The notes under the pieces: generated by a model
Database searches by the model: none
What the model was told of the DNA's origin: nothing
What the model saw: only the letters and a program-made list of their open reading frames with translations
Source of the DNA: Treponema sp.
GTDB taxonomy: Bacteria > Spirochaetota > Spirochaetia > Treponematales > Breznakiellaceae
DNA length: 10,831 nt
Assembly: GCA_031281685.1 (NCBI GenBank)
Contig: JAITFA010000125.1
Coordinates: 1-10,831, forward strand
Direction: 5' to 3'
Part shown: piece after piece, positions 1 to 6,172 of the stretch
How positions within the stretch are numbered: position 1 is the first letter of the stretch
How the letters are laid out: each line of letters begins with the position of its first letter
Made by a program: the position numbers and the translations under genes

Positions 1-111
1 ATGGGGATAAACCTCTCGCGCAAAGGCCAAGCTCCGGCCATCAAGGTCAATAAGCGCGGCTTTTAATGAGGATGTACCAATATCAGCGCAAAGAATTGTT
101 TGTATAAGCAT
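1..111 (-). CDS. FGGY-family carbohydrate kinase, N-terminal fragment (cut by window edge)
   Basis: Only the first 37 codons are present; the gene continues past the left edge. The translation begins MLIQTILCADIGTSSLKAAL. The D-I-G-T-S-S-x-K motif at residues 10-17 is the N-terminal phosphate-binding loop of the FGGY kinases (xylulokinase, gluconokinase, glycerol kinase and relatives), followed by the usual 'ALIDLDGR' strand. These enzymes phosphorylate a sugar or polyol with ATP in the cytoplasm. The substrate cannot be told from this fragment. The ATG at 111-109 is preceded by an AT-rich stretch (TAAAAT touching the ATG) and no clear Shine-Dalgarno sequence. It lies 82 bases after the MATE transporter on the same strand, so co-transcription is possible but not shown. 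The family call is fairly secure; the substrate is unknown. Confidence 0.8.
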   Translation of the reverse strand, partial: MLIQTILCADIGTSSLKAALIDLDGRSLAFAREVYPH

Positions 112-193
112 ATTTTAACTTGTTAGCAGTAAGGCGCCATCCACAGCTTCTTAGCCTGCCTCGCGTAGCGCGTCGCGGTTTTTGACACGTCCC

Positions 194-1543
194 TTACCTC
201 GTTAGTTTCTTCATCCAATCATAGCGATTGAGCTTGATCACCGCCACGATACACTTGATGAGCTGGTCGCACTTGAGGCAGGCAAAAGTAACCACAGGCG
301 GGAAGTGGAAGACAAAGGCGGACAGCATAGCTGATGGGATAACCAGTAGCCACACATGGAAGAGGTCGTTGATAAGCACAAAGTGAGTGGCGCCGCCGGC
401 GCGAACAATGCCGGTTAAGACCGACATCTGGTATGAGGTGCCAATGATGGTAACTGAGAAAACGGAGAGGAACTGAATGGCATAGGCGCGCGCCTCAGCC
501 GAGATGTTCTGGAAGCCAACAGCGAGAATCAGGTCTTTGGCAGTGAAGATAAGCGCCGAGGTTATAATGCCAAAACATAAGAAGATTACCTGCAAGGTGT
601 TGGCGTAAGGCTTCAGCTTGTCGTAGTCGCCTGCGCCCACTGTGCGCCCGATGATGACGCCACTTGCGTTGGCAATGCCGTATACAACCACGCCCAGCAT
701 CTGGTGGAGGTTGGCGGCGATAGTGTTTGCCGCCAGCACCTCGGTTCCAAGCCGACCCAGTATGGCGACCTGCGCGACGCCCGCGATGCCCCAGCAAATG
801 TCGCCCAGAATAACCGGAAAGCCGTACTTGAAGAAGTCGCGCCGTATATCCGCGTTATGCAGGACCAGTTCGCGTATCCTCCACCTGAGCGCCGTATCTC
901 TGAACCGGACATAGCTAAAGCTCACGCTGAATTCACAGGCGCGGGCAAAGACCGTGGCAATAGCCGCGCCGCGCACACCAAGCGCCGGCAATCCCAGATT
1001 GCCGAATATCAGCACCCAGTTGAGGAAGACATTGACACAGAAGCCCACTACCGAACTGATAAAGCCGATGCGCGTATTTTGGGCGCAGCGCATTGACGCC
1101 AGAAACACGCTGTTGAGGCAAAAGAAAACGTAGGAGAAGCAGACAATGCCGATGTACTTGATGCCCTCGTCGATTACGACCTGCTCGCTGGTGAAGAGGC
1201 CGAGTATCTGGCGCGGAATCAGCAGCGCCAGCATCATGAACGCCAGCCCCACGCCAAAGGCGGACTTAATCGCTATGTTTATGACGACTTTGGCTTTTCG
1301 AGAATCCTTCTTTCCGAGGTACTGGGCGGCAAGAACCACCAGCGCCGCGCTCAGACCCGCGTTTAACATCTGGAGCATCCACTGTATCTGGTTTGACAGA
1401 AACACCCCGGACAGGGCGCTGTCGCCCAGAGACCCGACCATGAAGTTATCCATGAGGCCAATGCCAAAGGTGATGAGGTTTTGCAGTGCCAGAGGCACGG
1501 CAATCTTCGCCAGGGTTATGTAGAAGGATTTGTCTTTAATCAT
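194..1543 (-). CDS. MATE family multidrug/cation efflux transporter
   Basis: A 449-residue, very hydrophobic protein of the usual MATE length (about 450) with the pattern of about twelve membrane helices in two homologous halves. The first helix region carries the typical 'PLALQNLITFGIGLMDNFMVG' type of sequence (residues about 17-37). A loop with G-x-x-G-L-P-A-L-G-V-R-G-A-A-I-A-T near residues 180-200 is a family hallmark. MATE proteins sit in the inner membrane and export cationic drugs or metabolites in exchange for Na+ or H+; the substrate here cannot be predicted. The ATG is 3 bases after the TGA of the YugP-like peptidase, with an in-frame stop immediately upstream and no Shine-Dalgarno sequence, so translation is probably coupled to the upstream gene. 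The C-terminus ends in a basic tail. The family assignment is strong. Confidence 0.93.
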   Translation of the reverse strand: MIKDKSFYITLAKIAVPLALQNLITFGIGLMDNFMVGSLGDSALSGVFLSNQIQWMLQMLNAGLSAALVVLAAQYLGKKDSRKAKVVINIAIKSAFGVGLAFMMLALLIPRQILGLFTSEQVVIDEGIKYIGIVCFSYVFFCLNSVFLASMRCAQNTRIGFISSVVGFCVNVFLNWVLIFGNLGLPALGVRGAAIATVFARACEFSVSFSYVRFRDTALRWRIRELVLHNADIRRDFFKYGFPVILGDICWGIAGVAQVAILGRLGTEVLAANTIAANLHQMLGVVVYGIANASGVIIGRTVGAGDYDKLKPYANTLQVIFLCFGIITSALIFTAKDLILAVGFQNISAEARAYAIQFLSVFSVTIIGTSYQMSVLTGIVRAGGATHFVLINDLFHVWLLVIPSAMLSAFVFHFPPVVTFACLKCDQLIKCIVAVIKLNRYDWMKKLTR

Positions 1544-1546
1544 ACA

Positions 1547-2224
1547 TCAGCGCTGGCTGCGGGAAAGCAGGATGAGCCGGATAAAGCTCATCAGCGCGGT
1601 GAGGGCAGCGGCAACGTACGTGAGGGCAGCGGCAGTAAGCACTTTTTTTACCCCATCGAGTTCCCCTTCGTTTAATACGTGATTCTCTCTCAGAAGCGCG
1701 ATTGCCCGCGCCGATGCGTTGAACTCGACCGGCAAGGTGATGATATAAAACAGCACCGAAACGCCAAAGAAGATGATGCCCAGATTGAGTAGCAGGGGAA
1801 ACGACAGCAGTAAGCCCGCTATTGCCAGCCATGGTCCCACCGCCGAGCCGATGTTTGCCAGTGGCACCAAGGTACTCCGCAACCCCAGTGGGGCGTAGGA
1901 CACGGCGTGCTGTATCGCATGGCCAGTCTCATGCGCCGCAACGCCAATAGCCGCAATGGAATTCTGCGCGAACACAGGCCGGGAAAGCCGAAGCACCTTA
2001 GCCATCGGGTCGTAGTGGTCGGTGAGCGCCCCCCGCGTAGCCTGTATACCCACGTCATGGATGCGGTTCACCTTCATCAGCATGGCCGCAACGTCCCGTC
2101 CGGTGAGGTTGCGGGAACAGCGCACCCGTGAATACTTCGCAAACGTGGACTTCACGAGTATCTGCGCGATCACTGACAGCAACAGCGTCGGCGCCACCAG
2201 TACCAAATAGTAAACATCAATCAT
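1547..2224 (-). CDS. YugP-like membrane zinc metallopeptidase (Zn_peptidase_2 family)
   Basis: A 225-residue membrane protein matching the COG2738/PF04298 family (B. subtilis YugP), which is about this length. An N-terminal hydrophobic segment lies at residues 5-24. A conserved 'LTDHYDPMAKVLRLS' block follows at about 67-81. The zinc-binding HETGH (HExxH) motif is at residues 98-102. Two hydrophobic segments cover about 117-163, and 'PVEFNASARA' at about 165-174 supplies the likely third zinc ligand (E167). A last helix lies near 195-220. The predicted role is an inner-membrane protease; the physiological substrate is not known for the family. The start is well supported by AAGAGG five bases upstream of the ATG, the best ribosome-binding site in the window. 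It is the first gene of a tight pair with the MATE transporter and is preceded by the repeat array. Confidence 0.92.
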   Translation of the reverse strand: MIDVYYLVLVAPTLLLSVIAQILVKSTFAKYSRVRCSRNLTGRDVAAMLMKVNRIHDVGIQATRGALTDHYDPMAKVLRLSRPVFAQNSIAAIGVAAHETGHAIQHAVSYAPLGLRSTLVPLANIGSAVGPWLAIAGLLLSFPLLLNLGIIFFGVSVLFYIITLPVEFNASARAIALLRENHVLNEGELDGVKKVLTAAALTYVAAALTALMSFIRLILLSRSQR

Positions 2225-2229
2225 TCTAA

Positions 2230-2235
2230 CCTCTT
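2230..2235 (-). promoter_or_regulatory. Shine-Dalgarno sequence of the YugP-like gene
   Basis: On the minus strand AAGAGG is followed by five bases (TTAGA) and the ATG at 2224. This fixes the start of the peptidase gene. Other starts in the window lack a comparable site. A TTGAAC (2260-2255) lies 15 bases upstream of TAATAA (2239-2234) and could be a weak promoter at the edge of the repeat array, but the spacing is short and I would not rely on it. Confidence 0.7.
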
Positions 2236-2256
2236 ATTATTTTTGTTTGTATCGGT

Positions 2257-2536
2257 TCAAACACCTTCAAACACTACTGTCTAAACACCACAAACTGGCC
2301 AACCTGAACACTCCAAACCGTGCTGTTGAGACCCTCTCACGTCCTGTTGACACTCCTTCAGACAAACGTCTGACACCTCCTCAAATAAGCGGCTCAACCA
2401 CCCACTGACAGACAGCACGGTTGGAACACTTCCACCCGTGCTGTTCAAAGACCTTGATCCGCCCAGATCAAACACCTTGATCCAGACTGTTCAAAGACCT
2501 TGAACCGCCCAGATCAAAGACCTTGAACCGGGCGTC
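2257..2536. repeat. Degenerate tandem repeat array between the M16 protease and the YugP-like gene
   Basis: This gene-free stretch is almost entirely repeats. The clearest part is four head-to-tail 23-base units starting at 2445, 2468, 2491 and 2514, each beginning TCAAAGACCTTGA or TCAAACACCTTGA and ending near CCGCCCAGA or CAGACTGT. The last unit ends at 2536, one base before the complement of the M16 stop codon. Moving left, more diverged units of 21-28 bases start at about 2422, 2394, 2371, 2348, 2327 and 2305, recognisable by a leading T-S-A-(A)-x-A-C-C-T. Further TCAAACAC pieces lie at 2257 and 2267. The word CCGTGCTGT occurs at 2318-2326 and 2436-2444. No conserved repeat/unique spacer pattern is present, so it is not a CRISPR. 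It shares words with the array at the right end of the window, in opposite orientation. Confidence 0.85.
2412..2444. repeat. Strong compound inverted repeat inside the left array
   Basis: ACAGCACGG at 2412-2420 pairs perfectly with CCGTGCTGT at 2436-2444 (9 base pairs). After one mismatch, TGGAA at 2422-2426 pairs with TTCCA at 2430-2434 around a three-base loop. This gives 14 pairs out of 15 positions in 33 bases. No T-run follows on either strand, so it does not look like a standard intrinsic terminator. It could fold in the M16-yugP intergenic transcript or as single-stranded DNA. A smaller hairpin, TCAGAC-AAAC-GTCTGA, lies at 2358-2373 in the same array. Confidence 0.8.
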
Positions 2537-5449
2537 TTACGACCTGTTTTCAGGGTACAGCACAAACTCCGCCGGTCCGTTTGGCAGAAGCTTCGCTATC
2601 ACCGCTTGTATGTCCGCTGGCGTCAGCGCCTCGTAGAGCGACAAACGCTGATTCAGGCGGCTTAACGGCGACCGGAATATCACGGCGGAGTTACTGTAAC
2701 TCTGCGCGATATAGTTATTACTCTGAAGGTTCACCTCGTAACTCTTCTTCAGAGCTTCAACCGCCTTGTCAAACGTGTCCGCGTCAATGTCGTCGTTAGC
2801 GACCAGCTCAAGCTGCGCTTTCACCGCCGCTCTCAGTTCAGCAACGCGGTTCGGATCACAGCCAAAGGAGATATTCATCCCAAGCTCGCCGTCAAGCGGC
2901 AGAGGCTGAAGAAACGCTGACGCCGATATGCCGTAGACGCCGCCCAGTTTCTCGCGGATTTCACGGGTGAGGACAATTTCCAGATACTCGGTTAGAGCCT
3001 CAGTCGCGGCGCTACCGGCATCGCTGAACGGCTCGCCATTGAAGTAAACCATGTACACATAGCTCTGCTCTTCCTTGCCCTTGTAGATATTCTGTTCCAT
3101 CTGCCCTGGTCGCGTGATTGGCGTATTCTCCCACTCATTGAGACGCTCGCCGTCCGACGGAATCGCCGCAAGGTAGGCTTCCGCGTAGTCCCGCATGGCG
3201 GCAATTTCAAGATTCCCCACAAAGGTAAAGATATAATCAGCCGGGTTAAGGGTGCGACGTGCAAAGTTAAGCGCCTCATCAAGGCTTACGCGATCAAGGT
3301 CGGCGACCGTAAGCGGCACAAAATATGGGTTGTTATCAACGAGGATTCGGTTTATTTCATCACTGTAGTAGGCTAAGGGGACATCTGTGCGCTGAGAGAG
3401 GGCAGCGCGGTACTGTTCGAGAACGACCGCCATGATGTCAGCGTCAATACGCGGCTGGGTAAAACCGAGGTACAGCAGTTCAAACAGGGTCTTGAGGTCG
3501 TTGGTGGAGGCAGAGCCGTTCACCGTGCGCGTCCACGCTGAATTGCCAAAGCCGACGCTTACCTGCTTACCGGCGAGCTTCTTAGTCAGTTCCTGCCGTG
3601 TGTATGGACCCATACCGGAGGCGTTGAGCAGTTCCGAACTCAGGCGGACGCTGACGCTCTGTTCAGCCGCCGCGCTGGTAATGCCGCCCCGCGCCTGCGC
3701 AATCAGCGTGATTTGGTTATTCTGATTGGCGGTTTCCCTCAATATAACAGTAGCGCCGTTGCTTAACTCCCAGATGAGTGCATCGGTTTCCTCGTCCAGC
3801 GCCTCCGCCACAATAAAGCCCGGTACTGGTTCCTCCTCAAGCAGTTCCTCGCTGAGGTCTTCGTTTACTGGCGGCGCTATGGGCGCGACAGCGGTCTGTA
3901 CTACGAGCTGCTGCACCCGCGTTTTTGAAGGCAGCGTTGGCAGTTCGCTATCCGGCGCAAGGATATAGATCGACAGGTCGTTAGTAGCGAAGTATGCCCG
4001 CGCAGTCAGGGTAATATCGCGGGCAGTGATGCCGGGAAACAGGCGTTGAGCGGCGTCTAGTTCCCACGAGATGTCTGGCGCCGGTTCGCCTCGCAGGAAA
4101 TGCGAGATAAACTGTGAAGCATACAGGCTGGAATCCGTCCGATCGCGTTCGGAATCCTGCTGTTGCAGGCTGGACAGGAGCGCCCGTTTAGCGCGGTTAA
4201 TCTCAGCGTCGGTAAAACCGTAGCGCTCAATGCTCCGCTTTTCGAGCAAGAGCGCACGAATCGCGTTTTCAATGCCGCCGCTCTTTGCCTCCACAGCCAA
4301 AACCCGGAAGCCTGATGAGGCGCCGTACGTTTCAATCCACGATCCCGCACTCAGATACGGCGCGTCCGGTTTCGCGGCAACATCGTTAAAACGGCTGCTC
4401 ATCATCTGTTCAATAAGCTCATCAATGATAGCCTCACGGAACGCGGCAAGGTCAGTACCGGCTTTCTGCTGCGGCAGTTTGTAGTAAAGGTAGCCGTAGG
4501 TATAGGGAAACTCCGGGTCAGTGAAGGTAGCGGTCGAGAATGTCGCGGGTTTGGGCGGCGTGAGGTCGTATTCAGGGCGAAGTATGGGCGTCGCGGGTTT
4601 GGGCGCGGTAAAGTGCGCTGCCAGTTCAGCCTCTAAAGCCGCGCCATCGAAGTCGCCAACAAAGATGAGCGCCATATTATCCGGCTGGTACCAGCGCTGA
4701 TAGAATGCCTTGATCTGATCGGCGCTCGCGGTCTGAATTATTTCCGGCAGTCCGATAGGCAGACGCACCGCATAGCGCGAATCCTTGAACAGCATCGGCA
4801 ACAACTGCTGCGTCACCACGCGATCAGACGCGCCTAAGCGCATACGGTATTCTTCCATTATGACACCACGCTCCTCATCAACGTCTTTTGGAGCAAAGGT
4901 AACGGCGTGAGACCAGTCATCAATGATGGCCAAGGCTTTCTCTGGCACCTTTTTGACGCCGTTCACAGTCTCGACTGGCACCTCGATACTATAAATCGTT
5001 TCATCAAAGCTGGTATGCGCATTGGCGTCCGCGCCGAAACGCATACCTGTGGAACGCAGGTATTCGAGCAGTTCCGCCTCGGGGAAACGCGCTGTGCCGT
5101 TGAAGGCCATGTGTTCGGTGAAGTGGGCAAGCCCGCGCTCGCTCTCGGTTTCAAGCACCGAGCCGGCGTTTACGGCCAGCGTAAGAAAGGCGCGATTTTC
5201 GGGTCGTGCATTCTCTAAGATGTAGTAGCGCAGTCCGTTGGGAAGCGTTCCCAGCCGCGCTTTTTCCATGAACGGCACCGGGTCGCTTGGCCGTCCTAGC
5301 CCACCGTAGTTATCAGCTTCGGGGTTGGCGTACAACGCTACTGGCAAAAAGAGTCCTGCCATCATAAAAAGGAGGAACCCGACCCAAGCATCTTTCATTT
5401 GAAGCAATGAAACACGTGATAAATAAGAACGATGTGTATGTGTATTCAT
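2537..5449 (-). CDS. Secreted M16 family (insulinase/PqqL-like) zinc protease
   Basis: A 970-residue single-chain M16 peptidase, similar in size to PqqL-type proteins (about 930). The zinc site is the inverted motif HFTEH at residues 109-113 (HxxEH), with the downstream glutamate expected in 'DEERGVIMEEYR' (E192 or E193). The first catalytic half covers about 60-410. An acidic, proline-rich linker ('EDLSEELLEEE', about 525-535) joins it to a second half lacking HxxEH, which carries the R-E-K-L-G-G-V-Y-G substrate-binding motif near 830-840. A hydrophobic signal segment (about 21-41, ending V-A-L-Y-A) implies export to the periplasm or cell surface, where it would degrade peptides. The ATG at 5449 gives a 17-residue extension before the lysine-led signal peptide. 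Met18 (ATG at 5398) gives a more standard signal peptide and leaves room for a leader after the predicted promoter. Neither start has a Shine-Dalgarno sequence. Confidence 0.93.
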   Translation of the reverse strand: MNTHTHRSYLSRVSLLQMKDAWVGFLLFMMAGLFLPVALYANPEADNYGGLGRPSDPVPFMEKARLGTLPNGLRYYILENARPENRAFLTLAVNAGSVLETESERGLAHFTEHMAFNGTARFPEAELLEYLRSTGMRFGADANAHTSFDETIYSIEVPVETVNGVKKVPEKALAIIDDWSHAVTFAPKDVDEERGVIMEEYRMRLGASDRVVTQQLLPMLFKDSRYAVRLPIGLPEIIQTASADQIKAFYQRWYQPDNMALIFVGDFDGAALEAELAAHFTAPKPATPILRPEYDLTPPKPATFSTATFTDPEFPYTYGYLYYKLPQQKAGTDLAAFREAIIDELIEQMMSSRFNDVAAKPDAPYLSAGSWIETYGASSGFRVLAVEAKSGGIENAIRALLLEKRSIERYGFTDAEINRAKRALLSSLQQQDSERDRTDSSLYASQFISHFLRGEPAPDISWELDAAQRLFPGITARDITLTARAYFATNDLSIYILAPDSELPTLPSKTRVQQLVVQTAVAPIAPPVNEDLSEELLEEEPVPGFIVAEALDEETDALIWELSNGATVILRETANQNNQITLIAQARGGITSAAAEQSVSVRLSSELLNASGMGPYTRQELTKKLAGKQVSVGFGNSAWTRTVNGSASTNDLKTLFELLYLGFTQPRIDADIMAVVLEQYRAALSQRTDVPLAYYSDEINRILVDNNPYFVPLTVADLDRVSLDEALNFARRTLNPADYIFTFVGNLEIAAMRDYAEAYLAAIPSDGERLNEWENTPITRPGQMEQNIYKGKEEQSYVYMVYFNGEPFSDAGSAATEALTEYLEIVLTREIREKLGGVYGISASAFLQPLPLDGELGMNISFGCDPNRVAELRAAVKAQLELVANDDIDADTFDKAVEALKKSYEVNLQSNNYIAQSYSNSAVIFRSPLSRLNQRLSLYEALTPADIQAVIAKLLPNGPAEFVLYPENRS

Positions 5450-5456
5450 AGGTTAC

Positions 5457-5485
5457 ACTATACCGATTCACCGCTCTTACGTCTA
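5457..5485 (-). promoter_or_regulatory. Candidate sigma-70 promoter for the M16 protease
   Basis: On the minus strand TAGACG (5485-5480, four of six matches to TTGACA) is separated by exactly 17 bases from TATAGT (5462-5457, five of six matches to TATAAT). Transcription would start near 5450, almost on top of the ATG at 5449. Either the mRNA is leaderless or translation starts at the internal ATG at 5398. This is a prediction from consensus only. Confidence 0.4.
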
Positions 5486-5508
5486 TCGTTGCCAGCCGAC
5501 GCAACAAT

Positions 5509-6063
5509 TCAAAGTATTAGCCTTTGCGGTGTCTGACCCCTTTCTGACCCTCTTCCGGCCCCGCCTGGGAAGCATAGCTCCAGCATAGCTGCCCGTGGTA
5601 TAGTTACTACATCCGTCCTTCCGTGCAGGTGGTGGTATAAGCCGCCAAACTCCCAATCTTCCGCCCGTTCAACCATGCCCGCCCGCTTGGGATTTTCATC
5701 TATATAGTCAAATACCCGCAAAAACTGCCTTACGTCGTCGATAATCTTTGAGAAAAACCGCTTTCCCCAGAGATGTCCCCCCTGCTTACCATGTACCTTG
5801 TTCCAGTATCGGGCGAAATTCCCCTTGATCCATTGCATTATCTTGGAAAGGGACTCTCCGCACTCCGGTTTAATGAGCAGATGGACGTGATTATCCATAA
5901 TACAGAAGTCAAAAAGCTGAAACGGATATTTTTGTTTCGCTTTTTTGACGAAGTCTAAGAATATAGCCTTGATCTGCGGCGCTTGGAGTTCCATCTCGTT
6001 ACGGTTAATTTCCGAGGTAACGTGATAGGTAGCTCCGTCCTTAAGTTTTCTTGGATCTCTCAT
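5509..6063 (-). CDS. REP-associated tyrosine transposase (Y1/HUH, IS200-like superfamily)
   Basis: A 184-residue Y1_Tnp-domain protein. After a short start (MRDPRKLKDGATYHVTSEIN), it has the HUH metal-binding motif N-H-V-H-L-L at residues 58-63 and 'GNFARYWNKVHGKQGGHLWGKRF' type sequence to about 103. The presumed catalytic tyrosine is Y120 in 'DYIDENPKRAGMV', the signature of the TnpA-REP branch. All catalytic residues are present, so it looks intact. Such enzymes cut and rejoin single-stranded DNA at hairpins and are linked to repeated extragenic palindromes rather than to classical insertion-sequence ends. The last residues (about 175-184, 'RGQTPQRLIL') are encoded by the flanking repeat itself. 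It sits alone between glgX and the M16 gene and interrupts no recognisable gene. The start ATG has TATAGC one base upstream and no Shine-Dalgarno sequence. The family call is strong; current activity is unknown. Confidence 0.9.
   Translation of the reverse strand: MRDPRKLKDGATYHVTSEINRNEMELQAPQIKAIFLDFVKKAKQKYPFQLFDFCIMDNHVHLLIKPECGESLSKIMQWIKGNFARYWNKVHGKQGGHLWGKRFFSKIIDDVRQFLRVFDYIDENPKRAGMVERAEDWEFGGLYHHLHGRTDVVTIPRAAMLELCFPGGAGRGSERGQTPQRLIL
5528..5552 (+). repeat. Transposase-proximal motif, 3' side, overlapping the coding end
   Basis: GGTGTCTGACCCC is followed at once by TTTCTGACCCTC, so the word CTGACCC occurs twice in 25 bases. It lies inside the last codons of the transposase gene (minus strand). 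It matches the motif upstream of the gene and resembles the units of the right-hand repeat array read on the minus strand. Confidence 0.7.
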
Positions 6064-6130
6064 AGCTATAGATATGGCTCTGAGAAGGGCTTATGTTTTA
6101 GTGTGTGTCTGGCTTTAGGTGTCTGGCACC
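5528..6130 (-). mobile_element. Single-gene TnpA-REP element bracketed by GGTGTCTG motifs
   Basis: The transposase gene lies between two copies of a 13-base motif in the same orientation on the plus strand: GGTGTCTGACCCC (5528-5540) and GGTGTCTGGCACC (6118-6130), 11 of 13 identical. I take these as the approximate limits of the element. The true ends are not proven: there are no target-site duplications, as expected for Y1 enzymes, and part of the left copy is coding. The stretch 6131-6172 up to the glgX stop holds nothing recognisable. Confidence 0.55.
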
Positions 6131-6135
6131 AAAAC
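6095..6135 (+). repeat. Transposase-proximal motif, 5' side, with nested inverted and direct repeats
   Basis: GTTTTAGTG (6095-6103) is the near-perfect inverse of CACCAAAAC (6127-6135). Inside, GTGTCTGGC occurs twice, at 6105-6113 and 6119-6127. The second copy is part of the imperfect palindrome GGTGTCTGGCACC (6118-6130). Short hairpins of this kind upstream of a TnpA-REP gene are the expected substrate type, but recognition is inferred. It also lies between glgX and the transposase, so it could be transcribed. There is no T-run typical of a terminator. Confidence 0.65.
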
Positions 6136-6172
6136 GACAGACTAACTAAACTAAACTTAAAACACCCCACAC

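Noticed and set aside
150..190. GC-rich hairpin (CCTCGCG...CGCGG) followed by TTTTT on the plus strand, terminator-like
   Set aside because: The stem needs a bulge and the T-run is on the plus strand, where no gene precedes it. On the minus strand, where it would serve the MATE gene, no T-run follows.
704..1096. 130-codon plus-strand reading frame opposite the MATE gene
   Set aside because: It is antisense to a clearly conserved transporter, has no ribosome-binding site and no recognisable domain; it is a shadow of the real gene's codon bias.
2281..2475. 64-codon minus-strand reading frame inside the left array
   Set aside because: It consists of repeat DNA, lacks a ribosome-binding site and shows no protein-like composition or known domain.
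5509..6063. Transposase as a decayed pseudogene
   Set aside because: The HUH motif, the Y120 region and the full-length frame are all intact, so there is no sign of decay.
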